The notes beneath the pieces are model-generated. The model made no database searches, was not told the DNA's origin, and saw nothing but the letters and a program-made list of their open reading frames with translations. This document shows positions 1-5,355 of a stretch of 5,409 bases of DNA, one piece after another; the stretch's first letter is position 1, and each line of letters opens with the position of its first letter. The stretch comes from Chloroflexota bacterium (GTDB lineage: Bacteria; Chloroflexota; Limnocylindria; Limnocylindrales; CSP1-4). The DNA lies in contig VGPE01000198.1 of assembly GCA_016875645.1 (NCBI GenBank), forward strand, positions 1-5,409. Reading direction: 5' to 3'. A program made the position numbers and the translations under genes.

Positions 1-176
1 CGGAGCGCCGCTCCCGCCGTGCCGTCCGCCGTCCGCCATGCGCGGGCACTCCGGGCGAGCCGCGCCGCTTCGACCCGATCCTCGCCGGCGGCCGCGGTTC
101 CCAGCAGGAAGGTGTCGAGGCTGATCTCCGCCGCCCGGAGCCGCGCCGCGAGATCCCGCGTCGCAGCCGCGCTCAT
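1..176 (-). CDS. 5' end of an unidentified gene, coupled to the M20 hydrolase (partial, runs off left edge)
   Basis: The ATG at 176-174 opens a frame that stays open to the window edge and encodes about 58 residues beginning MSAAATRDLAARLRAAE. Its start overlaps the stop of the M20 hydrolase as ATGA (176-173), a typical arrangement for translational coupling, so no separate ribosome binding site is needed. Third codon positions are nearly all G or C, as in the neighbouring genes. The visible part is Ala/Arg-rich and looks helical, with no signal peptide or membrane segment. I do not recognise the family and the visible part has no diagnostic motif. Being in one transcript with an amidohydrolase hints at a shared catabolic or biosynthetic role, but that is inference. 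The plus strand is also open here, but its Arg/Pro/Ser-rich translation looks like a shadow. Confidence 0.6.
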   Translation of the reverse strand, partial: MSAAATRDLAARLRAAEISLDTFLLGTAAAGEDRVEAARLARSARAWRTADGTAGAAL

Positions 177-1510
177 GCGACGCCGCACCACTCGATGGCG
201 GCGGCCGCGTAGACGCGCGTCGCCGCCAGCACCTGCTCAATCGACACGGACTCGTCGAAGCAATGGCAGGTCAGGATGCTGCCCGGGCCGTACGAGACCG
301 CCGGGATCCCCGCCGCCTGGAAGTACGTCGCGTCGTCCACGGCCGCGAAACCCTGGGGCTCCACTGCGGCGCCGAGGACCGATCGATGTCTGTCCTGGAC
401 CGTCCGCGTGATCGGGTGGTCGACGGGCGTGTCGTACGGCGGCCAGGTGTGCGTCCAGGCGATGGCCGGCGGATGCTCGCGCAGCCAGGGATCGGCGTCG
501 TACATGCTGGCCAGCTCCCGCTCGATCTCCGCTCGGACGTCAGCCTGGGACCGGGTCGGCTCGTACATGACGAGGTACTCGAGCCGGCATTCGTTGGCGA
601 CCGCCCACGACAGGGTCTGCCCGTGCAGCGTGCCGGAGATCGTGTCCGGTCCGATGGTGAAATGGCCCTGGGGGAACAGCGGGTGACGACGGGTCTCGTA
701 CCACGTCGCCTCCAGGCGACGCAGGCCGGCCGCGATGTCGAACGCCTTGTCGATCGCGTTGACCGCGTGGCGCCCGCCCGTGCCCCCCGGCCAGATGTGG
801 TTGCCACGCGCGCAGGAATGTGCCGCCAGCCCCTCGATCGTCAACTGGAAGACCGTGCCGCCGCCCGAGCAGGGCGCGAGCGCCGGGGCGCCATTCACGG
901 CCGTCGGCTCGGCCACGATCACGGCATCCGCGACGTGGCCCCGCCTGATCGTGGCGGTCGTGCCCGCCTCGTGTTCCATCATCTCCTCGCCGACGACGCT
1001 CTCGAGGATCAGGTCGCCGCGCAGCCCGACGCCGGCGATCTCGAGCGCTCGGGCCGCCCACGCGGCGGCCACCAGCCCGGATTTCATGTCGCTGGCGCCG
1101 AGGCCCACCACTCGCCCGTCCTCGAGGCGCCCGTCGAACGGATCGCCCGACGCCCAGTTGGCGGGATCCCCCGGCGCCACCGTATCCACGTGGCCGTTGA
1201 GGATGAGCGAGCGCGCGCCGCCCGCCCTGGTGCCGCCCGGCTGGGAGCCGCGCCGCACGCCGACGAGGTTGGCCCGGCCTGCGACTGCCTCGAAGACGTC
1301 CACCTGGCAGCCGGCGGCGGTGTAGACCGGCCGCAGGACCTCGTTGGCGGCTGATTCGCCGGTCCCGGTGCTGGTCGGCACGCCGTCGAAGTGCGGGTAG
1401 TTCGGATTGACACTTGGAACCCGGATCAGGTCGCGCAGGGTCGCAACGATCGCGTCCTGATGCGCGTCGATCGCAACAACCGTCGCTCGGAGCGCCGCCC
1501 GCTCATCCAT
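173..1510 (-). CDS. M20-family zinc metallohydrolase (ArgE/DapE-type deacylase)
   Basis: This 445-residue protein has the full set of M20 peptidase/deacylase motifs: LILNGHVDTV (metal ligand His107, Asp109), GLGASDMKSG (bridging metal ligand Asp141), VVGEEMMEHEAG (catalytic Glu175, metal ligand Glu176), AEPT (Glu201), the dimerisation-domain His231 in GLAAHS, and a late HCFDES with His416 as the last metal ligand. The family hydrolyses amide bonds of N-acyl amino acids or short peptides with two zinc ions; ArgE and DapE are the best-known members. Length and domain order (catalytic, lid/dimerisation at about 215-335, catalytic) are normal. A Gly/Trp-rich insert follows His231 (about 236-247), and the substrate cannot be named from sequence. 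The ATG start is backed by GGGAGGG nine bases upstream. There is no signal peptide, so it is probably cytoplasmic. It is the first gene of a leftward transcript and its stop overlaps the next start. Confidence 0.93.
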   Translation of the reverse strand: MDERAALRATVVAIDAHQDAIVATLRDLIRVPSVNPNYPHFDGVPTSTGTGESAANEVLRPVYTAAGCQVDVFEAVAGRANLVGVRRGSQPGGTRAGGARSLILNGHVDTVAPGDPANWASGDPFDGRLEDGRVVGLGASDMKSGLVAAAWAARALEIAGVGLRGDLILESVVGEEMMEHEAGTTATIRRGHVADAVIVAEPTAVNGAPALAPCSGGGTVFQLTIEGLAAHSCARGNHIWPGGTGGRHAVNAIDKAFDIAAGLRRLEATWYETRRHPLFPQGHFTIGPDTISGTLHGQTLSWAVANECRLEYLVMYEPTRSQADVRAEIERELASMYDADPWLREHPPAIAWTHTWPPYDTPVDHPITRTVQDRHRSVLGAAVEPQGFAAVDDATYFQAAGIPAVSYGPGSILTCHCFDESVSIEQVLAATRVYAAAAIEWCGVA

Positions 1511-1519
1511 CCGGTCGGT

Positions 1520-1535
1520 CCCTCCCCGCCCCCCC
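1520..1535 (-). promoter_or_regulatory. G-rich 5' leader of the M20 gene containing its ribosome binding site; G-quadruplex-like
   Basis: On the minus strand this stretch reads G7-C-G4-A-G3. The last part, GGGAGGG (1526-1520), is the Shine-Dalgarno of the M20 gene with a 9-base spacer to the ATG. The tract also fits the pattern of four runs of at least three G with one-base loops, so the mRNA could fold into a G-quadruplex that hides the ribosome binding site. The Shine-Dalgarno role is well supported; the quadruplex role is only a sequence-pattern inference, and such runs arise easily in GC-rich DNA. Confidence 0.5.
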
Positions 1536-1570
1536 GGCTGCTGTCGGCCGGCCGGTCGGGCGTTCCGGCC

Positions 1571-1582
1571 ATCCTATACACT
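1571..1582. promoter_or_regulatory. Candidate overlapping divergent -10 elements
   Basis: This is the only AT-rich patch in the 80-bp gap between the leftward M20 gene and the rightward gene at 1591. Read rightward, TACACT (1577-1582) matches the TANNNT -10 pattern and lies 8 bases before the ATG at 1591, which would place transcription start at or next to the start codon (a leaderless mRNA); no Shine-Dalgarno precedes that ATG. Read leftward, TAGGAT (1576-1571) also matches TANNNT and would give the M20 mRNA a leader of roughly 55 bases. No convincing -35 box is seen on either side. The assignment is pattern-based. Confidence 0.4.
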
Positions 1583-1590
1583 CCGCGGCC

Positions 1591-2289
1591 ATGTCAGACC
1601 GCCGTGCACCTCTGCACCCCGGTCGGATCCTGCAGTGCTTCGACCACTTCGTCATCGACCTGCGGGGGCCAGCGGGCAGCCGCGAGGCGGCCCATTTCAC
1701 CGTCTACGCGGTGGAGTACAGCCCGGAACTGGGCACGGGCCACGTCGCGTTCCTGCGGATCCGGGGCGCCGACCCGCAGGACGATTTCGACCTGGCCCTG
1801 ACCGACACACCCGACATGGCGCGCCGGATGCAGGAGCGGCTGCGGCGGATGACCGCCACCGTGGACATGTCACGCGGTTCGGGCTCCGCCACCGAACTCG
1901 AGTAGGAGCCGCTGCTCGCAAGCTTCCGGCGACTGCCGTGGACCGACGCCGGCGTCGGGTGGCAGATTGAGCCGTCCGCGGACGCCGGCTCGCCCGACGC
2001 CGGGCTTCCCGCCACGATCGAGGCCGAGTGGCGCGCCGGTCGTGAGCCGGTCTGGACCGCCGCGATGGCGGGCACTTTCACCGGCGAGCGTGACATCCTG
2101 GGCATGCTGGCCGAGTTCGACGAGGCCGAGGTCTGAGTCGGCGGCCAGATCCTGCCCAGCCGGCCATACCACGACCCGTGGTGGGAACCGCGCGTCGGGC
2201 GCCCGTTCAGCTCCTGCCACGTCGCGTTGGCGGAGGCCAGCCTGACGCCGGCGGGCCCGAACTGGTGGGGGTCATTGGAGCGCGGCTGA
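1591..2289 (+). pseudogene. Uncharacterised gene interrupted by two in-frame stops (TAG 1903-1905, TGA 2134-2136)
   Basis: From the ATG at 1591 one reading frame keeps strong coding character (third positions almost all G/C, balanced amino-acid composition) to the TGA at 2287-2289, giving 232 sense-length positions with stops at codons 105 and 182. Segment 1 (1-104) contains CFDHFVIDLRGPAG and a strand-rich region around AHFTVYAVEYSPELG, then an Arg/Met-rich helix. Segment 2 (106-181) contains FRRLPWTDAGVGWQIEP and ends in an acidic helix. Segment 3 (183-232) is Trp-rich, with DPWWEPRVGRPFSSCHVAL and NWWGSLERG. I do not recognise the family. Both stops are one transition away from sense codons (CAG to TAG, TGG or CGA to TGA), so recent inactivation or base-call errors explain them. 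TGA and TAG also end intact genes here, so code reassignment is unlikely. Only the 104-residue N-terminal part would be made without readthrough. Expression is probably leaderless; the next gene lies 32 bases downstream. Confidence 0.7.
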
Positions 2290-2321
2290 GGCGGCACCTC
2301 GCACTCCCTCGGAGGACACCG

Positions 2322-2672
2322 ATGCCATATCTCGCCTACGCCATCCCGATCCTGCCCGGCCAGAGTGAACGCGCCGCTGATTTCGAGGGCGAGCTCACGC
2401 CCGAGCTGCGCGCCCACTACGAACGGCTGAACCGCGAGCAGAACGTCCGCCGGCACATGGAATGGGTCCAGCCCACGCCGATGGGGGACGTCCTGATCGT
2501 CGTGTTCGAGTCAGACACGCCCGAGCGGATGTACCGGCCGTTCGAGGACAACCCGTACGACAACTGGTGGCGGGCTCGCGTTCGCGCGATCCACGGCTTC
2601 GACCCGGGCGCGCCGAACATCCACCCCGCGGAGCCGCGAATGGTGTTCGAGTGGACGAGCGCGCCCGGGTAG
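2322..2672 (+). CDS. Small hypothetical protein, possibly an alpha/beta-barrel (DUF6176-like)
   Basis: The 116-residue product starts MPYLAYAIPILPG. The ATG at 2322 has a strong Shine-Dalgarno, GGAGGA at 2311-2316, five bases upstream, which decides this start over upstream in-frame options. Inferred layout: strand (4-12), long charged helix (15-41), two strands (44-51 and 55-64, the latter DVLIVVFESD), and a second helix with YDNWWRARV (about 66-90), then a Pro-rich tail ending in a strand (MVFEWT). This order resembles dimeric ferredoxin-like alpha/beta-barrel proteins such as the DUF6176 and antibiotic-biosynthesis-monooxygenase groups, but the match is from memory and weak. No catalytic motif, signal peptide or membrane segment is visible, so it is probably cytoplasmic. 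It lies 32 bases after the broken gene at 1591-2289 and could share its transcript. It ends with TAG and converges with the minus-strand remnant after a 36-base gap that has no clear terminator hairpin. Confidence 0.8.
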   Translation: MPYLAYAIPILPGQSERAADFEGELTPELRAHYERLNREQNVRRHMEWVQPTPMGDVLIVVFESDTPERMYRPFEDNPYDNWWRARVRAIHGFDPGAPNIHPAEPRMVFEWTSAPG

Positions 2673-2708
2673 ACCGGCAGCGCCAGGTACGGCCCTCGGC
2701 GGCCCCGA

Positions 2709-3037
2709 TCAGCCTTCGGAAAGCCAGCGCCGCTGGAGATCGATCACCTCTTCGTCCGGCACGCCCACCGAGACATGCATGTGGACGATCTTCCAGCGAT
2801 CGTCGCGCCCGATGGAGCACGGCGGTCAGCCGGGTTCGCATGGAGCCTGCGTTGCCGGGGAAGAAGTACGTCGGCTCATCCACGAACAGGCCGGCACTCC
2901 CTTCCTGCCAGCCGATCGGGTCGGGTCCGGCCTCCATCCGCAGCCCCTCTGCTTCGAAGCCATAGCGGAGTCGGGCCGGTTCGGTGACCCATTCGCCGGG
3001 CGCCGTCCCGATCACGAGCGTGGCGGGGTCGTTCGAT
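2709..3037 (-). pseudogene. C-terminal remnant of an NTF2/SnoaL-like protein, frameshifted
   Basis: The minus strand from about 3037 reads SSNDPATLVIGTAPGEWV, continues through GLFVDEPTYFFPG and RLTAVLHRA, and then needs a frame change at 2803-2808 to continue as DDRWKIVHMHVSVGVPDEEV to a TGA at 2711-2709. The pattern (early VIGT.P.EW, middle RLTAV, late W+IVH.H.S.GVP.EE) is typical of the nuclear-transport-factor-2-like (SnoaL_3/DUF4440-type) proteins of high-GC bacteria, which have a cone-shaped alpha/beta fold and varied or unknown ligands. The usual N-terminal helices (about 25-30 residues) are missing: upstream DNA instead encodes the ATPase remnant in another frame. So this piece has no start of its own and is disrupted internally. 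Recognition is by motif memory, not a database search. Confidence 0.65.
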
Positions 3038-4538
3038 GAATCGCGCCTCCCCGTGCTCCGTGGGCGCTTCCACGACCAGACTCTTCTCGACCAGCGACAG
3101 CAGCGCCTCCTCCACGGGCCGCCCCAGGTCTCCCGGTGGATCGCACACGGCTTCGGCCGAGTCGATGGTCCAGCCTCCGGCGAACACGGCGAGTCTCCGG
3201 AAGAGCCCCTGGTCCGGCGCGTCCAGCGGGTCGTGACTCCAGGCGATCGCCGCTCGCAGGGTCCGCTGGCGCTCCCGCAGGTCGCGGGCTCCGCCGGTGA
3301 GGACGTCCAGGCTCCGCTCGAGTCGGTCCAGCAGCGCCGCAGGCGCGAAGAGCCGCGACCGTGCTGCCGCCAGCTCGATCGCCAGCGGCAGGTGATCAAG
3401 CCGCTCGCAGATCGCCGCGACCGTCGCGGCGTTCTCGTCGGTCACGGTGAACCCGGGCCGGACGGCGCGCGCGGTCGACGAAGAGCGACACCGCGTCCAG
3501 GCCACCCAGCGGAGGCACCCGGTACTCCTGCTCGCCCGCGATCCTCAGGGCCTCGCGGCTGGTGACAATGGCACGGACGCCGCGCGCACCCGACAACAGG
3601 TCCGCCACCAGCCTGACCGCTGCGATGACCTGTTCGAAATTGTCGAGGACGAGGAGCAACTGGCGACCCGCCAGCGTGGAGCGCAGGGTGTCCCCGAGCG
3701 GCCGGCCGGCCTCCTCCTCGATGGACAGCGCGGTCGCCACGGCAGACGCCACGAGCGACGCGTCCTCCACGGCCGCCAGTGGGACGTACCAGACGCCGTC
3801 CGGCAGGTCGCTCACCAACCGTTCGGCCGTGGCGATGGCCAGTCGCGTCTTGCCGCTTCCACCCGGGCCGGTCAGCGTGACGAGTCGCGACGACCGGATG
3901 AGGGCCAGCACATCCGAAAGCTCCGCGTCGCGGCCCACGAAGACCGAGATCGGTTCAGGCAGGTTGGAGGGCGGTCCCAGCGCTCGAAGCGGCCGCGGGT
4001 CATCGGCCACGCCCGCGACCACCAGGCGATGGAGGCGGCGCGGTTCGTCGAAGTCCTTCAGGCGGGCGAGACCCGTGTCCTCAAGGCGGGAGCCCGGCAG
4101 TGGGTGATCGGCGACCAGCAGCGCGGTCGAGTCCGAGATGGCGATCTGACCCCCGTTCGCCGCGTTCGCCACCCGCGCGGCGTAATGCACGTCCACTCCG
4201 ACGTAGTCGCGCCCGCCTGAGGTGAGCTGCCCTTCGCCGGTGTGCAGTCCGATCCGGATCTTGACACCGGCCAGTCCGCCCAGGCCGTCCGTCGCCACGG
4301 AGCGCTGGAATGCGACGGCGGCGGCAAGCGCGTCCCCCGCCGAGACGAACACCGCGAACACGCCGTCGCCCTCGTGCTTGACGATGGCGCCTCCATGGCC
4401 ACGCACCAGGCCGTCCACCAGCCGATCGTGCGCCTCCAGGGCAGCAATCCACGCGGCGGGTTCCAGCTGGCGCGCGTGGCGCGTGGAACCCTCGATGTCG
4501 CTGAAGAAGAAGGTCACGGTTCCGGTCGGGAGCGTCAC
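3038..4538 (-). pseudogene. Class III adenylate cyclase / NB-ARC-like ATPase, frameshifted and C-terminally truncated
   Basis: The start is GTG at 4538, giving VTLPTGTVTFFFSDIEGST, the usual N-terminus of this family. The cyclase domain (about 1-175) shows metal ligands Asp14 and Asp58 (KHEGDG), Lys54 and Asp111, which fit ATP specificity, and Arg122; the transition-state Asn position is His118 (VHYAAR). The ATPase domain shows Walker A GPGGSGKTRLA (224-234), Walker B LLLVLDNFEQ (294-303) and TSREALRIAGE (326-336). After VSLFVDRAR (about 358) the frame breaks in a CG run at 3465-3473; the original frame ends at 3396, giving a 380-residue product. The expected protein resumes in the next frame with AVRPGFTVTDENAATVA, HLPLAIELAAA and FRRLAVFAGGW up to EARF at 3038. 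The family normally continues with several hundred residues of helical repeats, which are absent. Such proteins are signalling ATPase-cyclases of the AfsR/LuxR-like group; this copy is probably inactive as a full-length protein. Confidence 0.8.
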
Positions 4539-4545
4539 GCGAGCG

Positions 4546-4551
4546 TCCTCC
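4546..4551 (-). promoter_or_regulatory. Shine-Dalgarno that sets the cyclase start at GTG 4538
   Basis: On the minus strand GGAGGA (4551-4546) lies 7 bases before the GTG at 4538-4536. This places the start right before LPTGTVTF, where related cyclases begin. A start further upstream at 4679 would overlap the Crp/Fnr gene by 50 bases and add an Arg/Pro-rich stretch unlike the family, so it was not used. Confidence 0.75.
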
Positions 4552-4594
4552 GACACGCATGTTCGCACGGCATGGTGCGCCGACGGAACGCAAT

Positions 4595-4622
4595 CGGTCG
4601 GTGGGCGCCGCCGGGCCGACCG
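4595..4622. repeat. 7-bp perfect inverted repeat between the Crp/Fnr gene and the cyclase
   Basis: CGGTCGG (4595-4601) and CCGACCG (4616-4622) are perfect reverse complements separated by 14 bases, inside the 91-base gap between the regulator stop and the cyclase start. It could be a weak terminator or attenuator (no T-rich tail follows on the minus strand) or an operator for a dimeric regulator. It does not resemble the E. coli CRP site (TGTGA-N6-TCACA). In GC-rich DNA such repeats also occur by chance. Confidence 0.3.
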
Positions 4623-4629
4623 CGGCAGT

Positions 4630-5355
4630 TCAGCCGGGTTCGCCGTCCCGCGCCAGCCGGGCCAGCCGTTCCGCGTCACGGATGACGACGCGATGGTGAC
4701 CCGTGTCGAGGAGTCCGCGCCGCCGGAAGTCCGCGAGCGTGTGGGCCAGTGTCTCGCGGGTGGTGCCGATCATCTCCGCCAGCTCCTGCTGGGTGAGGCG
4801 GGCCTCGATCAGGGTGCCGCGCGCGACCGGGACACCGAAGCGCGCGGCCAGATCCATCAGGCGCTGGGCCAGGCGCTGGCCGACTCGCTGGTAGGCCATC
4901 GCCTCCAGCTGCCGCTCGGCGTCCTGGAGGCGGCGCGACAGGTAGCCGATGATATTGACCCCGATGATCGGGTAGCGCTCGACGAGCCGGCGGAGCTCGT
5001 CGGGCGTGATGGTGCAGATCACCGCCGAATCGATGGCCTCCGCGTATGCCTCTGGCAGCCGGTCCTGGCCGAGCAGGCGCATGTCGCCCAGGATCGTGCC
5101 CGGCTCGTAGATGTCGAGGGTCAGCTGCTTGCCGTCCGGCGTGACCCGATAGACGCGGACCTGGCCCTGCTTGAGGATGTGGATCCGATCCGGCGGGTCA
5201 TCAGGGGAGAGGATCAGCTGTCCCGGGCGGCAGTGGGTCATGGTGGTCGCGTGGCCGATCGCCGCGACATCGGCATCGGCGAGCCCGTCGGAGAGATCGA
5301 GCTCGCGCAGCAGCCCGAGCTTCTCCGTGAACGAGCGACGTGTGCTCTCGGTCAC
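4630..5355 (-). CDS. Crp/Fnr-family transcriptional regulator
   Basis: The 241-residue protein has an N-terminal cyclic-nucleotide-binding-type beta-barrel (about 15-120, with PGQLILSPDDPPDRIHIL, GQVRVYRV and EPGTILGDMRLLGQ), a long dimerisation helix (about 122-153) and a C-terminal winged helix-turn-helix (LTQQELAEMIGTTRETLAHT from 187, then RRRGLL). It would bind DNA as a dimer in the cytoplasm. The phosphate-binding cassette is atypical: after GDMRLLGQ comes PEAYAEA instead of the PRSA-like segment whose Arg and Ser hold cAMP in CRP. It also lacks Fnr-type cysteine clusters, so the effector is unknown. In the recognition helix the Arg180 and Glu181 equivalents of E. coli CRP are kept (Arg200, Glu201), but the Arg185 position is His205. 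The start is GTG, overlapping the upstream stop as GTGA (5355-5352). The same frame is open further upstream to the window edge without another start codon. The cyclase-ATPase remnant follows after 91 bases, perhaps in the same transcript. Confidence 0.92.
   Translation of the reverse strand: MTESTRRSFTEKLGLLRELDLSDGLADADVAAIGHATTMTHCRPGQLILSPDDPPDRIHILKQGQVRVYRVTPDGKQLTLDIYEPGTILGDMRLLGQDRLPEAYAEAIDSAVICTITPDELRRLVERYPIIGVNIIGYLSRRLQDAERQLEAMAYQRVGQRLAQRLMDLAARFGVPVARGTLIEARLTQQELAEMIGTTRETLAHTLADFRRRGLLDTGHHRVVIRDAERLARLARDGEPG

Noticed and set aside
263..1354. Long plus-strand open frame antisense to the M20 gene
   Set aside because: Its translation is Arg/Gly-rich without motifs, and the opposite strand encodes a complete M20 protein with all catalytic residues; this is a GC-rich shadow frame.
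1903..2136. TAG as pyrrolysine or TGA as selenocysteine in the 1591-2289 gene
   Set aside because: TAG and TGA both end intact genes in this window, no convincing SECIS-like hairpin follows the TGA, and both stops are single transitions from ordinary codons. Mutation or sequence error is simpler.
1704..2456. Minus-strand open frame of 250 codons across the broken gene at 1591-2289
   Set aside because: The translation is Ser/Arg/Pro-rich and motif-free, and it spans two unrelated plus-strand genes. The plus-strand frame has better codon use and protein character despite its stops.
2673..2708. Shared terminator between the convergent genes
   Set aside because: Only short imperfect GC-rich complementarity is present, with no stable stem and no T-run on either strand.
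3465..3473. Programmed ribosomal frameshift in the cyclase-ATPase
   Set aside because: No slippery heptamer or known stimulatory element is evident, and the downstream product is itself broken at 3038, so a programmed event would not yield a complete protein.
3447..4220. Plus-strand open frame antisense to the ATPase domain
   Set aside because: Composition is Arg/Gln/Asp-rich with no motif, and the minus strand shows Walker A and B and cyclase motifs in the same DNA.
3396..4679. Starting the cyclase at 4679
   Set aside because: This would overlap the regulator gene by 50 bases and add 47 low-complexity residues. The GTG at 4538 has a good Shine-Dalgarno and gives the family's usual N-terminus.
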